From Ectocarpus siliculosus (taxonomy: Eukaryota > Sar > Phaeophyceae > Ectocarpales > Ectocarpaceae): a stretch of 64,000 nt of DNA. Below, in pieces: positions 53,901 to 63,000 of the stretch (within the stretch, counting starts at the first letter, position 1; each line of letters starts with the position of its first letter). Both the position numbers and the translations under genes were made by a program. The notes under the pieces were generated by a model. The model saw nothing but the letters and a program-made list of their open reading frames with translations, was not told the origin of the DNA and ran no database searches. The stretch is from positions 4,709,430-4,773,429 of the forward strand of contig FN649736.1 in NCBI GenBank assembly GCA_000310025.1. Direction: 5' to 3'.

Positions 53901-55854
53901 GTACGTAGTAAGCAGAACTAACAACAGCAGTGGTGGGCAACACGAAAGGATCAGCAAGATGAGGTGGTCGAGGCTTCGTGATCACGCCCTCACACGGAGT
54001 CCGATAGTCATATCCCCGCCGTCTGTTGCTCCGCTAAGAGTGTTGTCGACCTGTTGGGTCCGAAGTTGCGCCTGGTCTAACCGACCGACATCTTTCGGAC
54101 ACCGGTAGCACGATACGTATGAGCCTCTGGCGGTATGCTTTGAGCCCGAGCAGCTTGAAGAGGGTTCAACGATGAAAACGTTTGTTCATGAGTAGTAGCA
54201 GGGGGGGGGCGATTTGAGTGGTTTCAAGAGCTGAGAAATAAGTTCTCACGGTTGACAGAAGAATGTTGTGATGGTGGCCCACGTTACCCGGGCGGAGTCA
54301 CCGGCATGTTCTGACGCCGCCGCTTCCACCCCAGCAGGAGCGTGAAAAGGACAACGAATATCCCGATTGGAGACAGCAACAATCGCGGACAGTTCTCGTC
54401 ACCGCCCAGAAGTATACGTCGGCCGGAATTAGACGAAGTCCGTTTGTCGAGCTGGGGCTCGCTTGACATGACATCCATTCTCCGTTGGCCTTGCCCCTAC
54501 GAGGTAACATATTGGGTTGAGTTTCAACCGCAACAGGACTAACAGGGGCGAAAAATGCGTGATTTAGCTTAAAAGATGGCGGACAACCTCCTTCGTGTGT
54601 GCAGTCTGTGGATATCGATGAAAAGTGTGGGCATCACCAACGGTTGTTGCTCGTTACTGAACAACCACATGGTTGTCTGTTCTGCTGCGGGGGATGCCCC
54701 TGCCCCCTCCTAGTTTTTCCTAAGTTTTCAGTTTTGAAAGGCTTTCGACAACGAGCATACCTGTGAACCCCCCCGATCAGCATCGATGAACAATCTGAGT
54801 CGTTCTTTCGATCGCGTTTCATGGCGTCCTCGTTCCTGTTTCGTTTTGCGACATCAACCAGGCGGTCTGCAAAATCTATTCGGCCGCCGTCAAGGCGCTC
54901 ACCGAGGGCTTGCCCTGGGTTCGCGCCGCGGACGTGTGGCACGTCTCTTCGATCCCCGACCACAAAAAAGTCTTCGAGCCCGAACCACCTCCTCCACCAA
55001 TAAAGACTCGGAAGGACAACAACGACGTAGCCGTCGACGACGAAGCCAGCATCGTCGACGGCAGCAACACAGTAGACGGAGACATGGGCAGCATCGGTTC
55101 GTTAACCGTAGACTCTGGTGGCCCTGCCGGGCACGGTGGAGACATCCGCGTCGGGGCCTACTTCTGCGAGCGGATCGTCGGGAAGACGTGGTCGGGTGCG
55201 CCCGCCGTGATTCTTCGGTCTCTGCGGGTACCGGGCAGGGACGAGGCGGCGTGCGCCGCCCGATGGCTGCGCGAAAATGGCGAGGGTGGCGGAGGCGTGT
55301 TTGGAGACGACGACGGCTGGACCGACCAGCGCCTCCGGTTGTTGGCGGACGAATGGACAGCGTGTACGTCGGCTGGCGGCATGCCCGACTACGGGTTGGC
55401 CAGCGGCGGGGGGGGCGGTCCCGGATTCCGGTCCCGAGACATCGCTGCCACCACCGCCCCCGCCACCGTAGGGAGCGGGACCTCCGGCACCGCCGCCGTC
55501 GCGGGGTCCGACACCGCAGCGACACTATCATCGCCGCTACCCCTCGTGTTATTGCCTCGAGCAACGCCGCGGCCATTTATGCTTCACACCGGTCACGTCA
55601 TCGTCCCCTTTCTTAATGGGCGCGTGCGGGAGACCGAGAAGAGGGGTCCCAACGTGGTCATCGGGCACGGAGTGGTTCTCGCCGTCGATCGCGGGGTAGA
55701 CTGGCGGTGTTGGGAGTCCCACCTCACGGAGACCGCCGCGGTGGCTACGCGATGCTTCGAGCGCTTGGAGCGCGAAGGGGAGAGTGTAGAGAGAGAACGG
55801 GTCAACGATTGGGCGGAGAAACTCCTCAATCGGAACACAGCTGGTCCGAAGTAG
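15859..55854 (+). CDS. Giant multi-C2, GAF-like domain protein (about 55 exons, about 6,470 aa)
   Basis: Exons: 15859-16014, 16717-16964, 17267-18349, 18989-19184, 19443-22452, 22993-23228, 23778-24002, 24337-24518, 24751-25129, 25683-25792, 26031-26502, 26868-27020, 27725-27820, 28169-28372, 28653-28788, 29139-29332, 29753-29878, 30279-30356, 30704-30805, 31290-31460, 31766-31873, 32103-32264, 32620-32685, 33242-33367, 33883-34105, 34274-34452, 34567-34680, 34844-34954, 35311-35436, 35740-35925, 36138-36226, 36390-36504, 36924-37004, 37396-38138, 38624-38711, 39042-39131, 39509-39628, 39963-40334, 40702-40934, 41353-43737, 44017-44131, 44423-44633, 44867-45424, 45741-45882, 46139-46358, 46882-47628, 47947-48894, 49476-49681, 50003-50607, 50829-51238, 51595-51751, 52131-52375, 52643-52780, 53276-53713, 54862-55854. 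Every junction is GT-AG and phase-compatible, leaving a single open frame to the TAG at 55852. The protein has GAF-like modules at the start, middle and end and 14 C2 units. About half the C2 units keep the Asp-rich Ca2+ loops. The likely role is a large Ca2+/lipid-responsive scaffold or sensor; this is inferred from domains only. No transmembrane segment or catalytic domain was recognised. Least certain: the 5' end and the boundaries at 22452/22993, 34680, 45424 and 53713. A split into two or more genes is possible but not required. Confidence 0.75.
18260..19184 (+). CDS. SH3/Tudor-like beta module split by an intron
   Basis: Exon end VVYGSVEKISRKRGMPVYTV joins RWEDGLLQLNVPKKYM after a 639-bp intron. 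The run V-x-Y-T-V-R-W-E-D-G with a following Leu-rich strand resembles Tudor/SH3-like barrels (compare Y-x-V-R-W-D-D-G). The rest of exon 18989-19184 is a helix (HLTWIGKTVGPVLDEVRKAI) leading into the first GAF-like domain. Confidence 0.55.
19443..21060 (+). CDS. Tandem GAF-like pair, the second with an inserted SH3/Tudor-like domain
   Basis: The first unit runs from LALLSLVECLPSIDFAEVWQ to a terminal half KVGRSWIGADRLARGFALVL and a long helix. The second unit begins AVLTEISKVLPGCRAYVGVL and QSGGHALLYEAAT, then RELRRGEGIGLSCLDD. It is interrupted at about 20577-20780 by a barrel-like insert (FRVGDVVEVWYASSWLPATV, CYDVRYE), and resumes WPFVCAPLRSAGNRVGVLGV, ending in a helix (KSVVKFIHEAANLLADALY). 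The beta-sheet plus terminal helix pattern is GAF-like. The family call rests on pattern only. Confidence 0.6.
21061..23228 (+). CDS. Third GAF-like stretch, disordered linker and paired small beta modules
   Basis: It opens with helix LSALGKALREQDTTQ and strands (RIDVLETRGSDPGAVYCRG; GWYFIRVARTLPEDIPL) and a closing helix DIWLLSEMCRKLEIGFMAMA. A Lys/Ala/Thr-rich disordered region follows. Then come two related beta modules, GALVTLKDGRLAVLVHQGDK at about 22342 and QTVFLQSGREALLVETTDNS after the intron 22453-22992. The splice 22452 to 22993 is in phase. A competing acceptor at 22983 would need a different donor. Confidence 0.5.
23778..24960 (+). CDS. GAF-like domain
   Basis: Three exons read IASTQWVMPQVDIYVGELSP, SSVRFATASPRSNASGRLIH, then SWDVIDNCTTAVIPG, QGWPWVAVPIRPSTSSRAVR and GVFCVDRFEDPWADEETV. 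They end in the helix HPEKDVLAYLETCASELGLA. This is the same plan as 20215-21060, with W-P-x-V-x-x-P, G-V-x-x-V-D and a terminal helix. An acidic linker follows. Confidence 0.6.
24961..25792 (+). CDS. Partial GAF-like segment leading into the C2 array
   Basis: The helix AQDVYAAVATSMSQALVHCT and strand RFEVWEATQPCDEEGRFFL begin another domain of the same sort. It stops after about 60 residues and passes, through a phase-2 junction (25792/26031), directly into the first C2 unit. It may be a truncated domain copy. Confidence 0.45.
26031..27020 (+). CDS. C2 unit 1 (Ca2+-loop residues present)
   Basis: LKLQITHCMGLTKADRFGLS then DPLCIVKWPR gives the first strand and the D...D loop. The insert includes a run of Gly and Ser, then VQVWDEDGGVAADFLGEVKL supplies the second Asp loop. 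Exon 26868-27020 completes the last strand with VQGSIGLCL. Confidence 0.88.
27725..28788 (+). CDS. C2 unit 2 (degenerate)
   Basis: VTIEGSFGLRRGDGACVFAI, the exon PNGFDPVWMETVRIEIARDR, and FSIIVWNRVQ...CEFVGRLDLS follow the C2 plan. The SDP and WDED loop residues are missing, so Ca2+ binding is unlikely. Confidence 0.72.
29292..31460 (+). CDS. C2 unit 3 (Ca2+-loop residues present)
   Basis: VRLTVLRATGLAQ|ADDSGGADPMCV, REVGRTTTIYGSLDPVWG, VVLEVFDEDFGDPSDFLGQ|V and QGDLFYKLEG are carried on five exons. The intron after exon 29753-29878 begins with a (GT)n microsatellite. Confidence 0.85.
29919..29959. repeat. (GT)n microsatellite
   Basis: About twenty GT units begin roughly 40 bases after the donor of the exon ending at 29878. 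Confidence 0.97.
30927..30963. repeat. 18-bp direct repeat, two copies
   Basis: GCCAAGCTATAGGTCGAC occurs twice in a row inside the intron between exons 30704-30805 and 31290-31460. Confidence 0.9.
31766..33367 (+). CDS. C2 unit 4 (Ca2+-loop residues present)
   Basis: RLEIRVMEAGGLAKADRFGL, SDPYVVIRANGQTQ|LGHTRT, LTLEVWDEDDLGQGNFLGQ|V and ELVQGVLTFSIRE. This is one of the best-preserved C2 copies, on four exons. Both Asp loops are intact. Confidence 0.92.
33883..34680 (+). CDS. C2 unit 5 (Ca2+-loop residues present)
   Basis: VMLTILSAKGLAKADVFGKS, DPFGMVLLNRREIGRTRTLF, VIVQLWDEDLG|KRGDFLGQAS and ELVQGTVQLLVE. The exon 34567-34680 that follows ends at a weak donor (CAA|GTCATC), so its right edge is the least certain of this group. 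Confidence 0.88.
34844..35925 (+). CDS. C2 unit 6 (Ca2+-loop residues present)
   Basis: YAVTVDRAWGLGKADRFGKA, DPIVSIK, GRTHSIAGTLQPVWRNPPEV, VWDVDFHKKSDFLGEVRLSK and RLVQGSLRFTCQ, on three exons. Confidence 0.9.
36138..37580 (+). CDS. C2 unit 7 (second Asp loop lost)
   Basis: VKLFVVSASGLPRG|HHFGVS, DPLACVRWNGLEVGRTRVIK, SPAWDEGFQ, IEVVVEILDASAGGS and GLIGHVVLGESTLRLP. The WDED loop is replaced by LDASAGG. Confidence 0.78.
37981..39628 (+). CDS. C2 unit 8 (degenerate)
   Basis: MQIKVYNAWGLSSGARALDV, TTSPEWIDEHFILPLEMCAE, LYFDVWGRKMGNQDAFLGR| and VKGHLLFSLNPWHDF, spread over four exons. The Ca2+ residues are mostly replaced. The intron 38139-38623 contains a partial copy of the exon end. Confidence 0.78.
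39963..40860 (+). CDS. C2 unit 9 (degenerate)
   Basis: VQVRLVGATNLTSPSASVFA, GTELSKTEVVPARSDLR, TEIEIDLWEEGGPEKEYGDH, LGQ|VILTGDFVPH and SLSFQLWLRR. Loop acids are largely absent. Confidence 0.72.
40861..41970 (+). CDS. C2 unit 10 (degenerate)
   Basis: SALTVEVLAAKGLPPPSGR, VKEDEVEIGRTQTSV, FAVTLSPRHGGGLPLELTVE, LWETS and the final strand SKIVLRVTPQ. The loop residues are not conserved and the insert is long and acidic. Confidence 0.68.
42130..44131 (+). CDS. Central GAF-like pair with acidic linker and inserted IQ motif
   Basis: The first unit reads DVLELVFASVPACCPRAPSL, then KVWIGPKIAARHALVAHRPE and the helix RIRARDMRAEQRRMTLS-like segment. An acidic run ([17 protein letters not shown]) follows. 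The second unit starts VLRALEIALPGVSIYLGLLE, QSSMAGKQLKRGEGISFSCV. It is interrupted near 43140-43550 by a linker carrying an IQ motif (IQKLFRGKLGRDR, about 43411-43449), then resumes WPFVCVPLEGFLRSSSIGVM. The exon 44017-44131 supplies the helix. The IQ motif is a likely calmodulin/Ca2+ sensor binding site. Confidence 0.65.
44595..45810 (+). CDS. C2 unit 11 (degenerate)
   Basis: QLKVEVTAAELSPAMADYYE, APFYVKQLSTTTCSPQWYEG, RAEILAKVNLGS, VLAYASVDINAVRDGYNYVQ and PMGQLVLHLDW. The splice 45424 to 45741 is phase 1; an alternative donor 12 bases later is also in phase. Confidence 0.6.
45811..47020 (+). CDS. C2 unit 12 (Ca2+-loop residues present)
   Basis: YTTLVIHGASGLAKADR|LGD, SDPYCVVKWGGVELGRTKTC, LPLILEVWDEDMPGTKGDFL, GQ|VVLQANKLE and LVQGMVEFSLET. 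An alanine run from GCC repeats follows the last strand. Confidence 0.92.
47590..48520 (+). CDS. C2 unit 13 (degenerate)
   Basis: VSLKEVVGVRE|AHKFGDSKY, FCVLEVGQREVDRTRQVKRN, SSLTISVWSKGTVMGGRRDV and LVGTATVPTRYIDHP. Positions of the Ca2+-binding acids are mostly replaced (K and S). Confidence 0.75.
48840..50430 (+). CDS. C2 unit 14 (Ca2+-loop residues present)
   Basis: YAILRIHSASGLRK|ADRYGS, SDPKCFIVWNGEKAGSTSTV, LHVDIWDMDCAGTKR|GDFLG, RAIIP and TGTLTVSLELF, over three exons. Confidence 0.9.
50431..55854 (+). CDS. Giant protein C-terminal region (residues about 5,617-6,468): GAF-like modules
   Basis: Helix RVQALHDKLEG leads to repeated strand-rich segments: DMPVAVFLLSSGGYRLNEVA, RGDIFLVIESTVYVANVSWS, NAFVLAPLWAHGVGSIGLIT and VIVPFLNGRVRETEKRGPNV. 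Helices that often close GAF domains follow (VVDFARRVGVALGTAAFQL; TAAVATRCFERLERE). Exon 53276-53713 ends at AGG|GTGGAA, inferred from phase, and joins AVCKIYSAAVKALTEGLPWV. The last exon contains Pro, Gly and Thr-rich linkers and ends NRNTAGPK and TAG. Confidence 0.6.
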
Positions 55855-57045
55855 CTGCTACTCCGTAGGTTTTGGGGGGCAGCATAGACTTTGGTTTATT
55901 TGACGAAGAATTTGTTCGCGGTACGACTGACTGGCTTGACACCAAGCAGGTGTACGGTCGATTGTGTACGAAGGAATTCCGAGAATGTGGTGATCGGGAC
56001 ATCGAAAAATAAACGGTACTCAGTGGTCTCATGTACATCACTTCACGGGTGGCCAGAGGCAGGTTGTGCGTAGGTTGGGGCACCAACTACAACCTGGGGG
56101 GGGAGGTTGTAGGGAGGTTGCAGCCCAAAGCGTGCAAGGTATCCCGCATCTTGGATAGTGGCGTTGTTCCAATCAATACGGCGGGCTGCAAGCCTGAAGA
56201 AAAAATGGGTTCAACGTCGAACTCGGCCTTCCAACCTCCCCCCCCCAGGTTGTAGTTCGTGCCCAACCTGCCCCTCTGGCCACCAGTGTTGACCTCTTGG
56301 TAACCTCTAAACAGTCTGCTGTGACACCCTGTTCAGATCAAGCCAAGTCTCGATACGTAAAGGGAGGCTATGTGATCTCTTGGCATGTGTGGTTGGTTCA
56401 TGAAATGTTTGTGATAGATTCCGTGTCTTCACTTGATGCTAAAGACGCACACCTTAGATACCACAAAGCGTGTCCCAAAACAGAGGATGGAATCGGCTAG
56501 CTGGTCGGAGTCAAGTTTAGCAAAGGGCAGCCGACGAATGCCCCTCGATGCCTCGATGGGTCATTCCCGCACCCGTTGTCGCAAAAAAGAAAAAATACCA
56601 CGGCGCCGCCGTAAATAAACACAACACTACGACATAGCTTGTCGGTCAATGCCGCCAACTTGTCCTAAAACGGGAAAATACTGTACATGTGGTAACGACC
56701 GACTACTCTTTTCGCTATGCGACCCAAAAGTCCCACGCTCTCGTCCGAAAAGCCGCAAAACACCGCCGAGGTACAAAATAAAGCAAGTCTGGGCGGATGT
56801 GGTCGCTACTCCAGCGTAGCCTCCGTTTTGCCCTAACGACGCAAGTGCTGAGAAGCTGTGATCTGACCTGATCAACGCCGATCATGGGCGGGGCCAGAAT
56901 GTTCTTGATTGGGACCAGTCAGAGCCAAGCGGAGAAGAAGCGAAGCTGGTTCGCCTGCGGAAAGGGATTGCATCCTATCAATTCTGGACCCATTTGGCAA
57001 CTCAGGGTCGATTCGATCGAACACATGTCAATGCATGAATATCCA
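55855..57045. other. Convergent intergenic region between the giant gene and PGK
   Basis: Both flanking genes end here, so it should hold two 3' untranslated regions and poly(A) sites. No coding sequence is recognised. An inverted-repeat element lies at about 56043-56288. Confidence 0.65.
56043..56288. mobile_element. MITE-like inverted-repeat element, second family
   Basis: The left arm (GGTGGCCAGAGGCAGGTTG, then CAACTACAACCTGGGGGGGG) is matched in reverse complement by the right arm, which ends GCCCCTCTGGCCACCAGTG. Arms are about 55-70 bp with about 110 bp between. It has no coding capacity. The ends differ from the elements at 8451 and 12791. Confidence 0.78.
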
Positions 57046-60000
57046 CTAGTCCTTGGGGTCGAGCGCAGCAACACCCGGCAGAACCTTCCCCTCCAAAAGC
57101 TCGAGTGACGCGCCTCCGCCGGTGGAGATGTGCGACATCTTGTCCGCGAGTCCAGCCTGACGTTTCATTTCGATTGATTTCGATTCCATGTTAATATAAA
57201 CAACAAACAAACAACATGGTCGCAAGGGGATCATCGGAAAAACACAAAGCGTCATGCTTAACAGGTGTTGTCAAAGGAGGTTAACTAAAGTTACAAAGGG
57301 GAACAAACGGCGAGAAGGCGAAGCTTTCCCAGAAATACACTTGAAAAAGACCACTACACAGGGTTCGTGGCGTCCCTGCAAGAACTGTTACAAAAATAGG
57401 ACGAAATAACGATTTTCATTCCGGTACTTTCTTGAAACAAGCAAATTGAAAACGAAAACGTTAAATCGTTCGATTAAGGGTGTACAGTAGTGTTCGACTC
57501 TTCACCTTTTCGACAGCACCCACGGATTTTCCCCCTCCGATAATGGTGAGCCACCCTTTCCCCGGGGCCGCTCCAAGATTTTCACCCACGCCAAACTTTC
57601 CCGGGGGGGGAAGGGGGGGGGGGGGCGGATTCCGAAAACAAGATTTCCAATTAAAAGAAAAGGTGGAGATCAACGCAAACACAGTGAGATCGCAGGGATA
57701 GGATTGTCTGTAGTCGCGTGGGTGGCCAGAAAAAAAAGCCAGATCCGTTGATATCCTTGATGTACTCACGAAAGAAACGAACACCGTTGATAACCTTAAT
57801 GTACGCATGGGTTACTGACAAAGATTCACGCGTACCTTGGCAAACGCCTCGTACTCGAAAACTCCCATCGGCCCGTTCCAGATCACCGTCTTGCAGTCGG
57901 CCAGCTTACCCTGACGTGTTTGAAAGGGGTCGAGGAGGGCTGAGAACTGCTTGCTAGTCAATCAAACCATCTTCACAACGCAACGGGTCAGGCAACGCCT
58001 TTGTAAAACACACACTAACAAGTGCGCAGGCGCTCCTGCGGGCCCGGCAAACACCCGCCGCTTGCTCCTGCAACGACGACTACATACATCTCTGGCGATG
58101 AGCATCTAGTACGCCATGTAGAGCGTATTCCGTGGAGATGCCTTTCTTTTTCCGTGCACCACACGGTCGGTCCGTCTGCCATGTATCCCACACAAAAATG
58201 AATGACAACACATGATAAAAGAATCACCAACCTGGATGAGCGAGGTGGAGTCGGGCCCGTTGTCCAGCCCCATCCAGCCGTCGGGGATGGCGTCCACCGA
58301 CGCCACCTAAAAATGTGTCACCGTTTTTTTTGCACTTAGCTGTTGTTGTCGCGGTCGCCGGTGATCGGGAAAAAATGTTATCGTCTGGTGCATTCATCGC
58401 CACTAGTCGCGTTCATGTAACAGTGGGCGGCTCGCGCTAAACATCGGGAGCAGACTAGCATACCATCGCACCAGGCCGAGGCGCTCATGAACCACAGAAA
58501 TCACAGTGAACACGGAGTTCCTTCTGGAACAGAACGCTGATTCTGATAACCGAGGGCCGACGCGACGGTTGTGTTGTTGGGTCGATCGGACGCGTTACAT
58601 ATATCGGGTGCTAATTTTATCGTAAACCAGTAGTGGGGGAAAACCGGACAGCCGAATCACCGTCCAGGGACGAAACTACCGCCGGCCATCATGACCACCA
58701 CTATAGTTCACCTCCTAAATCGTGCCACTGCCACCATCGCTACCACTGCCAACCGTGCGCACTTGCCCCTTGGAGTCAGTCGAGTCACCTGTGTGTTAGC
58801 GTCGGCGGAGAAAGCGTCGGCCAACACCACGTCCGTGGGCAAGATGATCTCGACGCCCTTGGAAGCCGCCGTCTTCTCGAGCTCGCGCGCCTGATCGTTA
58901 TGCACACATGCCAATCGATCGATTGCAAATACACATACCCACCGCCACCACTCAACGGCAAGTCAAAGGCCGACGCAGGCCAGGACAGAGTTACGACCCG
59001 AAGCGTTACAGCCGATCCGATCGACGGCGGTGCCTCCGGTATCATACGTCTGCGAATTTCCGGTCGGTGTCCACAGCATCAACTGCGGTACACGCAACAC
59101 ATCTGTTGAACATCACTCAAGTGGCCAAGGCTGGTGAGAAAACGCTACACATCTACGCATAGGAGGGTTAGAGCGATGGACAGCAGCAGCACCCACAGCA
59201 TCAGCGCGGCACCCTCACATGTCATGGTATCAAACTTGGCGCGGCGGTTTCGTTTCGAGCTGACTTACGAGGTCGAGCTTGTCGTCCTCAACCAGGGAAG
59301 ATCCCACGCTCAATCCCCGCGCCTTGAGGAAGGTGAACACCATGCCTCCGCCTATCACCAGCATGTCCACCTTATTGGATCGGCATGCCAAGGGTGAACA
59401 CGAAAACATTTTGGTGTGGCTGTTGGGAGGTTTGAGTATTGGTCGTTCTCAAACGCCTCGCCTCGCGACAACAAGCAGGGCAAAACTTGCGAGTCAAAAA
59501 AGGAAATATCTGGAACGCATAAGAATCGCACCGAGAGACACTGTAGTGATGTTGCAACGGAAAAAAAGTGGACAGCTATAGCTAATCAATGCAATCCAGA
59601 AACGGAATCCGTCGAAAGTAGAGTAGTTCACAGGAGATGGGTGTGTCTGGCGTGTTTGATCGTGCTTGATCCGAGATGGGAATGGCTAACATAATGGCGG
59701 TGTTGTTGCCCCCTCCATATTGCTTAGTGCCGAAATACGCCAGTTCTGTCTATTCGTATTTGATACTTCAAGTAGTGCTGTAGTTGCTTTGTGTTGCAAA
59801 TAGGGAGAGGAGCTCCGCCCTCAGACATAACCCACGAAACAACAACAAGCGGGCAACGCACACCACGTCCAGGCGAACAACAAAATCACACGCACACACA
59901 CACACTATAGAGCGACCAACCAACCTTGTTGAGCATGGAGTCGATGACGCCGATCTTGGAGGACACCTTGGAACCGCCCACGACAGCCGCGAACGGCCTC

Positions 60001-63000
60001 TTGGGCTCGGCCACCGCACCCTGAACCCGTACACCACCCCCAAAACAAAGAAGGAAACGACAAGACCACCAATGAAGGGAACGGCGGCAAACAAGCCGGA
60101 ACTTATGTGGTCAGGATACGCCACCTGGTTGGCGAACAAATGTTCATGTGTTCTTCCGCGGTTCAAGATCAGACGCACGACCGTCAATTGGATTCGTGCG
60201 TATGGGATTGTTGAAAGCGTCCTACGACATCGATTTTCAATTTTCAAGTGGTGACCAACACGTAGGACCAACGCCTCCCGACAAGCCGTCAAGCTGCCGT
60301 GGGGTAACGAACCTAGCACACCTAAGAGAAATACACAAGCAAGCGTGGCACGCATCCCCCACCCACTACAAAATTTATATCTAACTTAGTTCTTGCCTGG
60401 AGATAGTCTAGCTCCTTCTGCAGCAGGAACCCGGCGACAGAGGGCGAGAGGTACCTGCCAAAGGCACACGATGCAGGATGGCACGATGAGAGAAACGCGT
60501 CACCATCAGCCGTGAGAGCGCTGGAGCATCATACCTTGGCGAGTGTTGGTCGATCGTAACACAATCTCCAGCCGTATGTGTTTGGCGATGATGTACAGCT
60601 AGCAGCAGTTGAAGGCCGGCAGCTAAGCATACTTCCACGCGAACTCCAGCTACGGTTCCCAAAACATTCTACCCCCCACGCCACGCGACGTGCCACTCTG
60701 GTCGAGCCCCGAATCACGCTGGTTTTCACATTTCCATCGAACTGGGGCTTCGTCCACACTACTGACTACACGGAGGCAATTACAGACAAGCACGTATTTT
60801 GTTGTTGAGTGCATGCGCCCCTGCCCCCTGTCCTTCTCCTGCGTACTTGGTCACCCCCTCCGTAGAGCCGTGGGCGCGGTGAGCCGTCCCGAAGGCGTCG
60901 TTCACGAACAGGTCGGCGTTCGCCGCCAGCTGCTCTCGAAACAAGCAAACCAAGAGAGGGGGCGAGGGCGAAGGTTACCGGATGAAACACGCGCTACAGA
61001 TACCCTAAATAACGACGTTCGTTCCTGCATGCGTCGTTCCAGGGAACGGTATCTGTTGCCTGCCAGGTTTTTTTATCAAACCGGTTCACCAAAGGAGGTC
61101 ATGCGCAGGGAGGACGGGGGGGTTCTACAAACCTGGTGCTAAGAAAACAAAACTGCCGAACGAACAAAAAAGTTCCACATGGTTCATCACCCTATGCTTG
61201 ACTACGAAAGAGAGTGGCGTTGCAACGTATCGTCTCCAACATCACCTTCCCACATTGATGAGTAGGTCAAAAATCGACAGACGTTGTTCCTCTGTATGTA
61301 CATCATGCAAGATGTTCTTTTTCGCCCCGCCCCGCCCACAAGTGACCTTGGGGTGCCCCTTGACAGTTGGCTCCAACTGCCCAAACAGCCCTGGGTGCCA
61401 GTTTCATGGGCTAGCTCGAGGTATATACCTTCTTCGCGAAGTCGGAGTCGTTCTTGGTCTCCTCCTTGTAGAACCGGACTTCATTAGCAACAACAACAGT
61501 GATGCCGACAAGACAAACAGAACGAGAAACAAGAGAGTGGGTGGGTACGAATAGAGATAAAAAAGTGGGGGGGGGGATCAACATCCGATGGACGGTGATT
61601 CCACGGGGCGGACAACCACACGTACGACTTGTCATGGTTTCACACGTGGCCAAAACAACCCCTGATAACAGGGTGGATGGATTTTTCGACGCTAGTTTCC
61701 GTGCGCCACATCCATCCGCTACGGCATTCGGAAAGTCAAAGGTCGGAACATTTTCCTCCACGAAACACTCGAACAATACTCTTCCGTTCGTGTCTTCGCA
61801 CGCCCGAAGACGCGGTATAGCTCAGCACCCGCACTCAACCAATGGGCGGCATAAGACTGCGGTATTTTTCAGTTCGTCCAATATTTTGTAAAAGATAGCA
61901 TGTCTCTAGATTCTGCGTCTAACTCTCCGGTGAAAACATTTTTCACAATTAATTTGCTCTGTTGATCATGAAACCAGTTCGGGCGTTGTCATGTACAGTA
62001 TTTTTTTGTCTCACCGTTCTCGAGGAGGAGAACGCCTCCGTTCTTCATGTCGTCCACCAGCGAAGCCACCTGACCGGTCAACAAACACCACGGGGGCAAC
62101 GCGAAAACGACGGCATGCATACATAAACCGGCACGATGAACACAAGACACAGGATGAAAAAAGGAAGGCAGTTGGATGACTTGATGTACGAAGGTGAACA
62201 AAAGGTGGTATCCATCCTCCGCTTGAAAAATAGAAAAGCAGCGGCCTGCTGCACTCCCGACGTCCGCACAATCTCGAGAAAAAACGCGACGCCAAGAGCA
62301 GCGAAACAACACGCAATACTCGAAACGAAACCGCCGCGAAGCGAAACAAAACGGCCTGCAAACGACACGGCAACCGCCGCCTTGCCTACCTCAGGCCCGA
62401 TGCAGTCCGGCGCCATGGTGACCTTCTTTCCCAGGAGCTTGGTCAGGCGCTCGGACACGGGCGCGAGCGAGAACTTGTCCTCCGGCCCGTCCTTCGGCCG
62501 CCCGAGGTGCGACGAAAGCAGCACCTGACCAATCAAAACGATCGAATACAAAAAAAACATAAACACGCAAGAGATGCGCAGGAAAAAGTCGTTGAACAAA
62601 GATTGCCTGCCTCTTGTTTGTGGCATACGGTACAGCAGTAGCGTGACCCCTCCTGCTGTCCTTGTCCATGTTGTAGGTGCATTTTTTTGTCTGCCCTTTT
62701 TCTTGGGGGCCACCTGGGGTGCAAAACGCGGGGCGCGGGGGGTGGTACCACGAAGTTTTCGAAGCACCCATATACCCGCCAGCGTGACGAAACACGCCAA
62801 CAACGGTCAAGAGAAAATGCCTCTCTCTGCACCCTCTCGCCTATTCGAGGGCGCTCCATTTTTTTTTTTTTTTTTTTTGTTCTTCACTTCAAATCAGCTC
62901 CATGTCGACCTGTGGTTAGCTGCCCCAGGGCTCAATCCGGCGAGAACCTGGCGTGCTCTGTTCCAGCTTTGTAGGCATGCGAGGTCAACGGTCTAACGAC

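Noticed and set aside
54786..55616. Arg-rich plus-strand frame of 276 codons
   Set aside because: It is an out-of-frame shadow of the last exon of the giant gene, whose frame carries the splice-compatible protein.
62078..62803. 241-codon minus-strand open frame containing PGK sequence
   Set aside because: Only 62524-62390 is exon; the rest is intron read-through, shown by the exact family match and the GT-AG borders.
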